Positions 7,098 to 16,062 of a DNA stretch of 64,000 nt are shown here, piece by piece. Within the stretch, counting starts at the first letter, position 1; each line of letters opens with the position of its first letter. Below the pieces are notes generated by a model. The model ran no database searches and had not been told where the DNA came from. It saw nothing but the letters and a program-made list of their open reading frames with translations. A program made the translations under genes and the position numbers. The stretch is taken from NCBI RefSeq assembly GCF_019904175.1, contig NZ_CP061913.1, positions 4,402,001 through 4,466,000 of the forward strand, given 5' to 3'. This stretch comes from Dactylosporangium vinaceum. Lineage in GTDB: Bacteria; Actinomycetota; Actinomycetes; Mycobacteriales; Micromonosporaceae.

Positions 7098-9665
7098 ATG
7101 GCCAGTGACCTTCGCGCCGCACCCGCCGGTGTCCTCGGCTTGTCCAGCGCCGACGCCGCGGAACGGCTCGAGCACCACGGACCGAACGCCCTCCCGACCC
7201 GCCCGCGAGTGTCGGCGTGGCGGCGGGTGCTCACCCAACTGCGGGACCCACTGATCATCGTGCTGCTTGTCGCGATCGTCCTGACCGTCATCACCGGCGA
7301 TTGGACCGACGCCGCGGTTATCGCCTTGGTCGTCGTGGTCAACACCGCGGTCGGCGTCGTTCAGGAGATCAAAGCGGACCAAGCCATCACCACGCTGGCC
7401 ACCATGACCGCCCCCGAGGCGCGGGTGCTGCGCGACGGCCGTCAGCAGATGATTCCCGCCGTCGACGTTGTGGCCGGGGACCTGCTGATCCTCGCCGAGG
7501 GCGACATCGTGCCCGCTGATGCCGCCCTGATCGAGGCGGCGGCTCTGCTTGTCGACGAGTCAGCGCTCACCGGCGAGTCGGTGCCGGTCGACAAGGCGGC
7601 CGGCTCGGGTGATGTGGTGTCCTCCGGCACGGTCGTGGTTCGCGGCCGCGGCGAGGCCGTGGTCACCGCAACCGGGGCGGCCAGCGCGATGGGCCGCATC
7701 GCCGGGCTGATGGCCACCGGCTCCGGGCTGACCCCGCTGCAGCGCCGCCTGGTCGGCGTCGGCCGGGTCCTGGCCGGCACCGCCGTCGTGCTCTGCACCA
7801 TCGTGCTCGCGCTCGGGCTGGCCCGCGGCGAGTCGCTGGAACTCATGGTGGTCACGGCCATCAGCCTCGTCGTCGCGGCGGTGCCGGAGTCGCTGCCGGC
7901 AGTGGTCACCCTCGCACTCGCGCTCGGCGCCCGGCGGATGGCCGCCCGGCACGCGTTGATCCGCCGCCTGCCCGCGGTGGAAACCCTTGGATCGGTCACC
8001 GTCATCGCCACCGACAAGACCGGCACCCTCACCGAGGGACGCATGGTCGTACGCCGCCTCTGGACACCGACCGGCGCCGCCGAGGTCGGCGGCCTCGGCT
8101 ACCGGCCGGAAGGGGTGGTCGGCCGCGAGGGCACCCCGCTGACCGCACACACCGCCCCTGACCTGGCCGAACTGCTGACCGCCGCGGCGCTGTGCACCGA
8201 TGCCACGCTACGCGCCCCCGAGCAGCCGGACGGCGACTGGACCGCCCTCGGCGACCCTACCGAGGCGGCGCTGCTGACCGCCGCCGGCAAGTTCGGCATC
8301 GACCCCACCGCGGTGAAGGCTTCGCTGCCGCGTACCGGTGAACTGCCGTTCGACAGCGACCGCAAACGCATGACCACCCTGCACCGCCAACTCGGCGGCG
8401 GCATCCGGGTGATCTGCAAGGGCGCTCCCGAGGTACTGCTGACCGCGGCCTTCCTCGACGAACCGGCCGACTCGATCGCGCGGGCCGTCGACCAGGCCGG
8501 CCGGTTGGCCACCGACGGATACCGCGTTCTGGCCGTCGCTCAGGCCGACCATGTCCGGCCGCCGGTCCGCGAGGAGTGGGAGCGAGGGCTGCGACTGCTC
8601 GGCCTCATCGGTATCCGCGATCCGGCCCGCCCGTCGGCCGCCGGCACTATCGCCGCCTGCCGCGCCGCCGGCATCACGCCGGTGCTCATCACCGGCGACC
8701 ACCCCGCCACCGCCCGCGCCGTCGCGGCCGAGGTCGGCATCATCGGCGCCGACGGCGACGTCGTCGACTGCCGGGACCCCGCCTTCGCCGACCGGCTGCG
8801 CGACGCGCGCGTGTTCGCCCGTGCGACACCCGAGCAGAAACTCGACATCATCACCGCCCGCCGCCAGGCCGGCGACATCGTCGCGATGACCGGCGACGGC
8901 GTCAACGACGGGCCTGCCCTGCGCCGGGCCGACATCGGTGTCGCCATGGGCCTGCGCGGCACCGAGGTCGCCCGCCAAGCCGCCGATCTCGTGCTGGCCG
9001 ACGACGACCTGGCCACCGTGGTCGCCGCCGCCGAAGAGGGCCGCCGGGTCTACGCCAACATCCGCCGCTTCCTGCTCTACGGCTTGTCCGGCGGCGCCGC
9101 GGAGATCACCGTCATGCTCGCCGGGCCGCTCCTCGGCCTGCCGCTGTTCCTGCTGCCGGCCCAGATCCTGTGGGTCAACCTGCTCACCCACGGCCTGCCG
9201 GGCGTCGCACTGGGCAGCGAACCCGCGCCGCCCGACGTGATGACCAGGCCTCCGCGCCCACCCGCCGAGTCCGTCCTCGGCGCCGGACTCTGGCAGCGCA
9301 TCCTGCGCGTCGGCATCGTCATCTCCGCCGTCACCCTCGGCGTCGCCGTTTGGGCCCACGCCACCGACCGGCCCTGGCAGAGCATGGCCTTCTTCGCACT
9401 CGGCGCCACCCAGCTCGCCGTTGCCCTCGGCTCCCGCGCCCGCCCCGGCACCCGCACCAACCCGATGCTGCTGCTCGCCGTCGCGGTCGCTCTCACCCTG
9501 CAGTTCGCCGGCCTCTACCTACCGGCGCTCAACGAGCTCCTCGGTACCGAGCCCGTGCCGATCCTCGACCTGTTGGTCATCTGTGCCCTGTCCAGCCTCG
9601 GCTACGCCGCCATCCGACTCGACCGGACCCTGCACCCCGGCAACAGCCGGCACCGCAGCAGCTGA
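7098..9665 (+). CDS. P-type cation-transporting ATPase (P2, Ca2+/cation family)
   Basis: 855 residues from an ATG at 7098 preceded by AGGAGG. It has the cation-ATPase N-terminal domain (residues 5-55), TGES actuator loop (158-161), transmembrane motif PESLP (263-267; the usual P2A motif is PEGLP), phosphorylation site DKTGT (Asp306), and the hinge GDGVNDGPAL. About ten transmembrane helices complete it. It would use ATP to move a cation across the plasma membrane; Ca2+ is usual for the family, but the Glu-to-Ser variation at PESLP makes specificity uncertain. It stands alone and is followed by a strong hairpin. Confidence 0.92.
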   Translation: MASDLRAAPAGVLGLSSADAAERLEHHGPNALPTRPRVSAWRRVLTQLRDPLIIVLLVAIVLTVITGDWTDAAVIALVVVVNTAVGVVQEIKADQAITTLATMTAPEARVLRDGRQQMIPAVDVVAGDLLILAEGDIVPADAALIEAAALLVDESALTGESVPVDKAAGSGDVVSSGTVVVRGRGEAVVTATGAASAMGRIAGLMATGSGLTPLQRRLVGVGRVLAGTAVVLCTIVLALGLARGESLELMVVTAISLVVAAVPESLPAVVTLALALGARRMAARHALIRRLPAVETLGSVTVIATDKTGTLTEGRMVVRRLWTPTGAAEVGGLGYRPEGVVGREGTPLTAHTAPDLAELLTAAALCTDATLRAPEQPDGDWTALGDPTEAALLTAAGKFGIDPTAVKASLPRTGELPFDSDRKRMTTLHRQLGGGIRVICKGAPEVLLTAAFLDEPADSIARAVDQAGRLATDGYRVLAVAQADHVRPPVREEWERGLRLLGLIGIRDPARPSAAGTIAACRAAGITPVLITGDHPATARAVAAEVGIIGADGDVVDCRDPAFADRLRDARVFARATPEQKLDIITARRQAGDIVAMTGDGVNDGPALRRADIGVAMGLRGTEVARQAADLVLADDDLATVVAAAEEGRRVYANIRRFLLYGLSGGAAEITVMLAGPLLGLPLFLLPAQILWVNLLTHGLPGVALGSEPAPPDVMTRPPRPPAESVLGAGLWQRILRVGIVISAVTLGVAVWAHATDRPWQSMAFFALGATQLAVALGSRARPGTRTNPMLLLAVAVALTLQFAGLYLPALNELLGTEPVPILDLLVICALSSLGYAAIRLDRTLHPGNSRHRSS

Positions 9666-9699
9666 TGGCCCTTTCCACTCCCGGCCTGCCACCGGTTGC

Positions 9700-9737
9700 G
9701 ACCCGGCATCCGTCTACCGAGCGACGGATGCCGGGTC
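9700..9737. terminator. Bidirectional hairpin between convergent genes
   Basis: Perfect 15-bp stem (9700-9714 pairing with 9723-9737) with an 8-base loop, between the ATPase gene ending at 9665 and the opposing gene ending at 9753. No U-tract follows, as is common in actinobacteria. Confidence 0.8.
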
Positions 9738-9752
9738 GTGTCGGTGGTGTGG

Positions 9753-11537
9753 TCAGGCGCCGTTGACGGCGGTGACCCCGGCGTTGGTCCCGATGTAGGC
9801 GCGGTTGCCGGACAGGGTGGGGGAGGCGAAGTGCGGCGCGGCGCCGATGCGGATCTGTGCCAGTACCGCGCCGGTGCCGGGGTTGAGCGCGTACAGCACG
9901 CCACCGTTGTAGTCGACCCACCAGACAGCGCCGCCGCCTATCGTCGGCGACCCCGCGGCGGTGACGCTGGTGGGGGCGCGCCACAGCTCAGTCGCCGTGC
10001 CGGTGGAGCTGATGGTCACCGCGCGCGGCCCGCTGCTGCAGGGTAGGTAGATCGTGTTCCCGGAGACTGCGCTGCCGCCGAAGGCCCGGCACCCGTTGTT
10101 CAGTTGGGAGACCTCGCCGCCGATGCCACCGAGGTTGCCCTGGCGCAGTACGTAGCCGATGCCGGCCTTGCCGTCCGCGTACACGAACTGGCCGACCAGG
10201 GCCGGACTCATCGATCCGAGGTCCGCGTCACGGGCGTTCTGCGTCGCCCAGTCGGTCGGGGCGAAGAAGTCGGTGCGCTGCAGCTCGGGCGACAGCGCGA
10301 TCACCGAGTCACTGCCGTCGTAGGCGCCGCTGGTGGCCTCGCCGTTGCCGACCGAGTACAGCTGGGTAGTGCCCATCACCGCGGGGCCGGCGGTCCCCCA
10401 GACGGCGCCTTCACGCGTGGTCGGCACGGCGTAGCTCAGCCTGGCGGTACCGGCGGTGGTCAGCGAGACCACCGAGCCGACGTACTGGGCGCAGTCGCCG
10501 AGCAGGCCGCCGAACGCGATGTAGATGCGTCCGTTCAGCAGGGTCAGGGCGGGGCGCTGCAGATGCGCGTTGGGGGTACCCAGCGGCGGCTCGACCTCGG
10601 CCTGCACCTCGACGGCGCCGGTGGTGGCGTTGAGCCCGAACAGCGTGTGCATACCGCCGGTCGTCTCGGCGACCGCGAACAGCCGGTTGGTGGCCGGGTC
10701 GTACACCATCGTGCTGGTGATGCCGAGCGGGTTGATGTTGCCGCAGGGGAGGGTGGACAGGGATACCGGAGTACCGACATGCGTCGACCAGACGACGGCG
10801 CCGCTTGTCGGATTCAGCTCGTAGACGGTGTCGTTCTCGGTGGCCGCGTACACCCGGCCCTTCACGACCAGCGGCTGCCCGTAGACGTTGCCGTCCAGCG
10901 CCGCGTTCCAGGCGATCGACAGGGTGGACAGTGCGGCCAGGTCCGTCGCGTTCCCGTCGCGCGCGTTGTTTTTGTGGTACGTCGTCCAGTCGCTGCCGGT
11001 CGGGGAGGTCGACGGCGTCGCAGAGATCGACGGTGTGGGCGATGATGTGCGACTCGGCGACGGCGAGGCGCTGGTCGGCGTGGGGGATGCCGGCGCGGGT
11101 GAACCGGTCACGCCACCCGTGCAGGCGGTGCCGTTGAGCGTGAAGGTGGCCGGTGTCGGATTGCTGCTGTTGTTCCACGAGCCGTTGAACCCGAAGGACG
11201 TGCTGGCGTTGGTCGCGATGCTGCCGTTGTAGCTCAAGTTGCGAGCGGTCACCTGGCCGCCGCTTTGCGTCGTGGTCGCGTTCCATGCCTGGGTGATCTG
11301 CTGCCCGGCCGTGTACGACCAGGTCAACGTCCAGCTGGTGACCGGGTCGCCGAGGTTGGTGATGTTCACGTTCGCGGTGAACCCACCGGACCACTGCGAC
11401 GCCACCGAGTACACCACCGAGCAGCCGGACGTGGCGGCTTGCGCGGACAGTGCGACGGCCGTACCGGCCATGACGGTTCCGGCGACAGCGACGGTGACGA
11501 CGGCGAGCCGGGTTCGAGATCGGGTGAAGGTACGCAT
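9753..11537 (-). CDS. Secreted CBM2 cellulose-binding protein with PQQ-like beta-propeller
   Basis: 594 residues from the ATG at 11537, preceded by AAAGGA. A signal peptide (about 1-36, ending ALSAQA) leads into a family 2 carbohydrate-binding module (about 37-140; GCSVVYSVASQWSGGF, conserved Trp and paired Cys). A Ser/Thr/Pro linker (about 143-183) follows, then a beta-propeller of PQQ-like repeats (for example VYGQPLVVKGRVYAATENDT and ALNPTSGAV-type blades) to the end. No catalytic residues for a glycosidase are visible, and PQQ-binding cannot be shown. It probably binds cellulose or another polysaccharide outside the cell. Confidence 0.85.
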   Translation of the reverse strand: MRTFTRSRTRLAVVTVAVAGTVMAGTAVALSAQAATSGCSVVYSVASQWSGGFTANVNITNLGDPVTSWTLTWSYTAGQQITQAWNATTTQSGGQVTARNLSYNGSIATNASTSFGFNGSWNNSSNPTPATFTLNGTACTGGVTGSPAPASPTPTSASPSPSRTSSPTPSISATPSTSPTGSDWTTYHKNNARDGNATDLAALSTLSIAWNAALDGNVYGQPLVVKGRVYAATENDTVYELNPTSGAVVWSTHVGTPVSLSTLPCGNINPLGITSTMVYDPATNRLFAVAETTGGMHTLFGLNATTGAVEVQAEVEPPLGTPNAHLQRPALTLLNGRIYIAFGGLLGDCAQYVGSVVSLTTAGTARLSYAVPTTREGAVWGTAGPAVMGTTQLYSVGNGEATSGAYDGSDSVIALSPELQRTDFFAPTDWATQNARDADLGSMSPALVGQFVYADGKAGIGYVLRQGNLGGIGGEVSQLNNGCRAFGGSAVSGNTIYLPCSSGPRAVTISSTGTATELWRAPTSVTAAGSPTIGGGAVWWVDYNGGVLYALNPGTGAVLAQIRIGAAPHFASPTLSGNRAYIGTNAGVTAVNGA

Positions 11538-11714
11538 TCCCGGAGTCCTTTCGACGCGCAAGCGAGGTCAGCAGGCGGCGGACGAGCCGACCAGGTACCA
11601 CTTGCACCGCCTCAAGGCATCGAAACAAATCACTGAGAGATAGGTCGATCAAAGCACAATGCCTGTGCGTCCGAGGAACTGCCGGCGCATGACCGTGACG
11701 AGCGGGCCGGACGG

Positions 11715-12686
11715 CTATTCGATCGCGACCACCGTCTTGCCGAGCGCCTGACCCTCGCTTTGCAGTACGTGCGCGTCGATGAGGTGGTCCCATTGGACGA
11801 CCGTGGGTGCGGGGACCGTGAGGCCGTCGGTGACAAGTGCGACCACGTCCTGGATGAGGGTGCCTACCCTGTGCGGCGCCGTCCGCGCAAGCCCGAGCAT
11901 GCTGAAACCCGAAACGGTCTGGTTGCCGGCCAGCAACGCGGGGTAGGCCGGTGTCTGCGGGGCCGGCTGTCCAGCCGCGGCACCGTAGGAGACGAGTCGA
12001 CCCGCGATCGCGAGGTGTTCGGCGGCCTCCTGCAGCACGACGCCACCGATGGAGTCGAGCACCACGTCGAACGGTGACCCCGCGGCGGCGACAGCACTCG
12101 TCCAGAACGCGTCGTCGCGGATGACGGGCACGACCCCGGGGGCGAGGTCGGCGAGCTTCGTGGGTGAGCCGGCGCCGCCCACGACGGTGCGCACGCCCTG
12201 GCGCGCCAGGACGGCCGCCAATGCTGTGCCCACACCACCGCCGGCGCTGGTGACCAGGACGGCATCGCCAGGGCCGGCCTGCGCCCGGCGGGTCAGCCCC
12301 AGCGCGGTCGCCCAGGTGAGCGGCATCGCCGCCGCGGTGGCCAGATCGAAGCCGGGCGGGACGGGCGCCGTCAACCGGGCATCCGCCACCGCAAGGTCGG
12401 CATAGCCACCGCCCTGCGGCGTGAACGCGGTGACCAGGTCGCCGGCGGCGAGCCCGGCGACCCCGTCACCGACGACCTCGACCGTGCCGGCGATCTCCAG
12501 CCCGGGAGTGAAGGGCCAGCTTCCGGCGTACCCGGGAACGCCCCGACGGGCCAGGACGTCGGTGAAGTTCAGGCCGGCATACGCCACGCGGACCAGTACC
12601 TGACCGGGTCCGGGCGCCGGCGCCGCACGCTGGGTGAACCGAAGGACATCCGCATCGCCGGGCCGGACCATCTCGAGAACGCGCAT
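11715..12686 (-). CDS. NADPH:quinone oxidoreductase-like medium-chain reductase
   Basis: 323 residues from an ATG at 12686 (MRVLEMVRPGDADV). It has the GroES-like N-terminal domain (FTDVLARRGVPGYAG) and the Rossmann motif (VTSAGGGVGTALAAVLAR) of zinc-independent quinone reductases; structural zinc cysteines are absent. It probably reduces quinones or enones with NADPH in the cytosol. It is divergent from an ArsR-type regulator, with a palindrome 13 bp upstream of its start, so induction by an electrophile or metal is likely. Confidence 0.88.
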   Translation of the reverse strand: MRVLEMVRPGDADVLRFTQRAAPAPGPGQVLVRVAYAGLNFTDVLARRGVPGYAGSWPFTPGLEIAGTVEVVGDGVAGLAAGDLVTAFTPQGGGYADLAVADARLTAPVPPGFDLATAAAMPLTWATALGLTRRAQAGPGDAVLVTSAGGGVGTALAAVLARQGVRTVVGGAGSPTKLADLAPGVVPVIRDDAFWTSAVAAAGSPFDVVLDSIGGVVLQEAAEHLAIAGRLVSYGAAAGQPAPQTPAYPALLAGNQTVSGFSMLGLARTAPHRVGTLIQDVVALVTDGLTVPAPTVVQWDHLIDAHVLQSEGQALGKTVVAIE

Positions 12687-12698
12687 GCGGCGACCATA

Positions 12699-12716
12699 GT
12701 ACGAAGGTAGTCGTAC
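12699..12716. promoter_or_regulatory. Palindromic operator in the reductase/ArsR divergon
   Basis: Inverted repeat GTACGA-N6-TCGTAC placed 13 bp before the reductase start and 27 bp before the ArsR start. The position suits repression of both genes by the ArsR protein. Confidence 0.6.
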
Positions 12717-12742
12717 AATCAAACATCGGGCAGAATGGCAGC

Positions 12743-13069
12743 GTGCGACCTCTTCCCCCGGTACCCGAGCGGCTCGACCTGATCGCGGTCCTGAACTGCC
12801 TGGCCGACCCCGTCCGCCTCGCCATCGTCGACCAGCTGGACATCGCCGACGACCTGGAATGCGGGACCTTCGACGTCCCGGTCACCAAGAGCACCCTCAC
12901 CCACCATTTCCGGGTACTACGTGAGTCTGGCGTCATCGCCACCACCCGGATCGGCACCCGTTCGCTCAACAGGCTGCGCCGCGCGGCGCTGGAGGAGGCC
13001 TTCCCCGGCCTGCTCTCCGCGGTACTGACCGCCAGACGCGGACAGCACCAACTACCCGCTCGGGCCTGA
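12743..13069 (+). CDS. ArsR-family winged-helix regulator
   Basis: 108 residues from a GTG at 12743. It shows the typical start of ArsR/HTH_5 proteins (IAVLNCLADPVRLAIVDQL) and the recognition region STLTHHFRVLRESGVI. The usual metal-binding CxC of the recognition helix is not present; a single Cys sits in NCLADP and another in ECGTFDV, so it may sense an electrophile or oxidant through Cys chemistry. It should repress itself and the divergent reductase via the 12699-12716 palindrome. Confidence 0.87.
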   Translation: MRPLPPVPERLDLIAVLNCLADPVRLAIVDQLDIADDLECGTFDVPVTKSTLTHHFRVLRESGVIATTRIGTRSLNRLRRAALEEAFPGLLSAVLTARRGQHQLPARA

Positions 13070-13159
13070 CCGCCGCCGGCCGCGGGCCTCGCGGCGGCGC
13101 AGCGCATCGGCGATCCGCCCGGCCCGGCTTGCCTTGCAGTCGGGGCAACTCGCAGTCAC
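13052..13159 (-). other. Possible small Arg-rich ORF with a CxxC motif
   Basis: A 35-codon frame from a GTG at 13159, beginning VTASCPDCKASRAGRIADAL and ending in a basic tail. It overlaps the 3' end of the ArsR gene and lacks a ribosome-binding site. The rest of 13160-13309 holds no gene I can support, though a minus-strand reading gives a protein-like segment GHWLAAELMNAWITRR that may be a gene remnant. Confidence 0.25.
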
Positions 13160-13309
13160 GCCGGCATGCTATTGGCGTGACGGGTTGGGCGGCGGGTGAT
13201 CCAGGCGTTCATGAGTTCGGCGGCGAGCCAGTGGCCGCGCGTTACACCGACATCAGCCGAATTCCCGACCATGCCCGCACGGGACGCACAAGGATCGCTC
13301 GGCCGGCGC

Positions 13310-13954
13310 CTACCGTCCGCCGGAGCCACGCCGGTGAACTCGTTCGCGCGGCCGGCTCCGGGCACTGAATAGCGCCATGAAACCGGTTGCGACAAGGCCA
13401 ATTCCGTTGACGATCCATATGGGTTTCGCGTCCTCGACCTCGCTCAGCGTTTCGGGCTGGACCAAGCCGTCCGGGTCAACGACCACCGTGAGGCGGCTGC
13501 CGACGGCGAACTGTTCCAACCCCTCTGTCAGGTAGCCAGGGATGCGGTGTCCGTCCGCATCGACGAGCCTGTAGAGATAGGCCTTCGACCTTCCACGGCC
13601 GGCCACGTCTACGCCATCAACAGTCGCCGACACCGTCTCCCCACGACACGCGAGAACTGACGCGTGCACACCGAATAATGTCGATGTGACGAGTACGATC
13701 CCCGCCACGATGCCGCCGAACTGGCTCCAGGAGTTCGAAGCCTTGACCGGGCTCGTCGAGTCTCCTTCCCGGAGCAGATACCGGCCGATCGCGAACGCCA
13801 CGGCCGTCAAGATCGCGGACACGATCAGCGGCAGGTCGCCCTCAAGCCTCGCGAATGACAGCAGCCCAGCCAGCAACGCCGCCGCCGCGTAGAGCCCGAA
13901 CACTGTCGCCGCCCTGGCGATGAACGTCTGAGGCCGGCGCGACGAGACAGTCAT
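13310..13954 (-). CDS. Membrane protein, DUF3592-like
   Basis: 214 residues from the ATG at 13954 (MTVSSRRPQTFIARAATVF). There are four predicted transmembrane helices: about 10-30, 35-55 and 70-90, plus one near the C-terminus (IVNGIGLVATGFMALFSAR). Between helices 3 and 4 lies an extracytoplasmic domain (GETVSATVDGVDVAGRGRSK, then VDADGHRIPGYLTEGLEQF), with a VVVDPDG motif resembling DUF3592 proteins. The function is unknown. It is monocistronic as far as can be seen. Confidence 0.72.
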   Translation of the reverse strand: MTVSSRRPQTFIARAATVFGLYAAAALLAGLLSFARLEGDLPLIVSAILTAVAFAIGRYLLREGDSTSPVKASNSWSQFGGIVAGIVLVTSTLFGVHASVLACRGETVSATVDGVDVAGRGRSKAYLYRLVDADGHRIPGYLTEGLEQFAVGSRLTVVVDPDGLVQPETLSEVEDAKPIWIVNGIGLVATGFMALFSARSRPRERVHRRGSGGR

Positions 13955-14014
13955 GAGGTCGATTGTCGGTCGCCGACGCAATGCCTGAGTCAAGGCGACC
14001 GGCCCGGATGCCCG

Positions 14015-14134
14015 TCACGCTCGGCAGCCCGTCGAGGACGCCGATCGGGCCGTGCCGGCATCGTGGAGCAGCGCGTCGAGCCTGGCGGCGACCGGCCGCT
14101 GCCGCTCCGGGCTCACCTTGATCGGCTCGGTCAT
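14015..14134 (-). CDS. 39-residue peptide coupled to a small membrane protein gene
   Basis: It starts at the ATG at 14134, which overlaps the stop codon of the upstream gene (ATGA, 14131-14134). The peptide begins MTEPIKVSPERQRPVAARLD and ends GCRA. It is soluble and weakly amphipathic and I do not recognise it. The tight coupling to the membrane protein gene supports translation. A toxin-antitoxin role was considered but nothing specific supports it. Confidence 0.5.
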   Translation of the reverse strand: MTEPIKVSPERQRPVAARLDALLHDAGTARSASSTGCRA

Positions 14135-14355
14135 TGCTCGTCGCCGAGGCGCCGGCCGAGGTAGTGCGCCGCGGCGGCGGCGCACAGGACCGTGCCCGAC
14201 CACACGAACGTGGTGGCCGGCAGCCCGAGGCGGTCCCGGGCGAAGATCAGTGCGCCGAGCATGGCCAGCACGGACAACACGGCCCCGGCAGCGCCGAGGC
14301 CGAGCAGCACCCGGCCGGCGCCCCGCAGGAGCTTCGCGGACATCGCCCGGCTCAT
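14131..14355 (-). CDS. Small two-helix membrane protein
   Basis: 74 residues starting MSRAMSAKLLRGAGRV. Two transmembrane helices (about 15-38 and 46-64) flank a short loop with ARDRLGLPAT, and the tail is HYLGRRLGDEQ. The gene overlaps the downstream 39-residue ORF by 4 bp. It lies 74 bp downstream of the 14430-14822 gene on the same strand, so the three may form one unit. Function unknown. Confidence 0.6.
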   Translation of the reverse strand: MSRAMSAKLLRGAGRVLLGLGAAGAVLSVLAMLGALIFARDRLGLPATTFVWSGTVLCAAAAAHYLGRRLGDEQ

Positions 14356-14429
14356 CAGCGATCGTGGCTACCGCTCATGGCACGTGATCCGCTCGCCAGC
14401 TGCGTGCAGGGCCTGCATCGCCGTGGTGC

Positions 14430-14822
14430 TCACGGGTGCTTGCGCCGCTTCTGCGCGAGTTTCCGCTCGGCGGCGCGGACCGCTGAATCCTCGAGGTTCC
14501 TCGCGCTCCTGCGTTCCAGCACGCGCAGCCGCGGTACGTCGATCTCGACGTACGAACGGTTGTCCGCTTCGTGCCGCATCGGCAGGACCGAGCCGACCAC
14601 CCGGCGGGAGCCGAGAACGGCGTCGCGTTCGACGCGGGCAACCGTCACCGTGCTGTCGTCGTCGAAGCGGATCCGCAGCGTCAGCTCGACGTTGGGTATC
14701 CGGTGGTTGACCACCCAGCCCCACGGCGCGGACCTCACCACGACCGCGTCGACCTTGATGCCGTCGCGCATAAGCCGCAGGTACCGCGGAAGAAGCCGCA
14801 GGAGTCTCGGGCGGAACTTCAT
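14430..14822 (-). CDS. Conserved basic protein of unknown function
   Basis: 130 residues from the ATG at 14822, chosen because GGAG lies eight bases upstream. It begins MKFRPRLLRLLPRYLRLMRD and contains a beta-rich core (KVDAVVVRSAPWGWVVNHR, VELTLRIRFDDDSTVTVARV) with a strongly basic C-terminus (RNLEDSAVRAAERKLAQKRR). The core resembles short SH3-like or DUF3592-like beta-barrels, but I cannot assign a family. It is probably cytosolic. Confidence 0.6.
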   Translation of the reverse strand: MKFRPRLLRLLPRYLRLMRDGIKVDAVVVRSAPWGWVVNHRIPNVELTLRIRFDDDSTVTVARVERDAVLGSRRVVGSVLPMRHEADNRSYVEIDVPRLRVLERRSARNLEDSAVRAAERKLAQKRRKHP

Positions 14823-14925
14823 CGGCCGCTCCAATCAACCGCCGCCGAGCGTAACCCGTCCGCGCAATGCAACAGAACCCCCGGGCGGCAACCGGCCCCC
14901 GGACCCGGACCTGATCACGGCCGCC

Positions 14926-16011
14926 TCAACCGCCGGCGGGTTGTCCGCGCGACACCCGGGCCGGTTTGCCGGCTTGCCGGGGCGCGGCGGTGCTGTGCCG
15001 TTCGACGAGTGCGGTCGGCAGCTCGATGCGGGTGTGGTCGGGGTAGGCCCCCGAGGCGAGCGTCATGACCAGTTGCGCGGCGGTCGCGCCCATGTCGGTC
15101 AGCGGCTGGCGGATGGTGGTGAGCGGCGGGTGCGACCACTGCACGAAGGTGAGGTCGTCGAAGCCGACGACGCTCAGGTCCTCGGGGACACGCATCCGTG
15201 CGTCGCGGGCCGCCGTGTAGACCCCGATGGCCTGCAGGTCGTTGCCGGTGAAGACGGCGGTGGGCGGGTCCGGCAGGTCGAGGAGTTCGGCGGCGGCGGC
15301 GCGGCCGCCCTCGACGTACAGCGGCGCGGTGCGCAGCAGTTCGGGGGCGACCGGTACCCCGGCCGCATCCATCGCGGCGCGGTAGCCGTCCAGCCGGGCG
15401 CGGCAGCACAGGTAGCGGTCCGGTCCGTTGATCATCGCGATCCGGCGGTGTCCCAGGCTGAGCAGGTGCCGGGTGGCGGTCAGGCCGCCGTTCCAGTTCA
15501 TGGCGCCGACGGAGGGCGTCTGGTGCTGCGGCTCCCCGCTCGGATCGAGCACGACGAGCGGGATGCCGGCGGTCGACAGGTGGGCCAGTTGGCGCCTGGT
15601 CAGCTCGGCCGAGACGGCGATGACGCCGACCGGGCGGCGGCCCAGGACCTGGTCCGACCAGCCCCGGCCGGGAGTGAGGTGACCCTGCATCTCGGTCAGC
15701 GCGACGGCGAGATCGTGTCCGCGGGCGACCTGCTCGACGCCTCGAATGATGTCCAGGGCCCAGGGGCTGTCCAGCGCCTGGAAGACGACCTCGATGATGG
15801 AGGCCGGCGGCGTGCGGTCGGCGCGCTGATAGCCGTGCTCGCGGATGAGGTCCTCGATGCGTCGGCGGGTGTCGACGGCGACACCGGCGTGGCCGTTGAT
15901 GACCTTCGAGACAGTGGGCGCGGAGACGCCGGCGAGGTCGGCGATGCGGGCAACGGTCATCTCCCGCCGCGATCGCCGTCCCGCCCCGGTTTCAGGGCTC
16001 GAGGAACTCAC
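14926..16011 (-). CDS. LacI-family transcriptional repressor
   Basis: 361 residues from a GTG at 16011. It has the N-terminal LacI helix-turn-helix and hinge (VARIADLAGVSAPTVSKVIN at 20-39) and a periplasmic-binding-protein-like effector domain with the sugar-cleft pattern GFDDLTFVQWSHPPLTTIRQ near the C-terminus. It resembles CebR/BxlR-type regulators of polysaccharide degradation in actinomycetes. It is divergent from the GH26 mannanase gene, and a GAAAGTTTC site lies between them, so an oligosaccharide-induced repressor of the mannanase is the natural reading. Confidence 0.9.
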   Translation of the reverse strand: MSSSSPETGAGRRSRREMTVARIADLAGVSAPTVSKVINGHAGVAVDTRRRIEDLIREHGYQRADRTPPASIIEVVFQALDSPWALDIIRGVEQVARGHDLAVALTEMQGHLTPGRGWSDQVLGRRPVGVIAVSAELTRRQLAHLSTAGIPLVVLDPSGEPQHQTPSVGAMNWNGGLTATRHLLSLGHRRIAMINGPDRYLCCRARLDGYRAAMDAAGVPVAPELLRTAPLYVEGGRAAAAELLDLPDPPTAVFTGNDLQAIGVYTAARDARMRVPEDLSVVGFDDLTFVQWSHPPLTTIRQPLTDMGATAAQLVMTLASGAYPDHTRIELPTALVERHSTAAPRQAGKPARVSRGQPAGG

Positions 16012-16062
16012 GAGCGAAGTCTATGTGTCCGATCATCGGCGTCGACGGGCTTACCGATCCCG

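Noticed and set aside
11654..11668. Short hairpin GCACA-N5-TGTGC upstream of the CBM2 gene
   Set aside because: Five-bp stem, not clearly a terminator or operator; left out.
14015..14355. Toxin-antitoxin pair
   Set aside because: Size fits, but neither protein matches a known toxin or antitoxin fold, and the membrane protein comes first.
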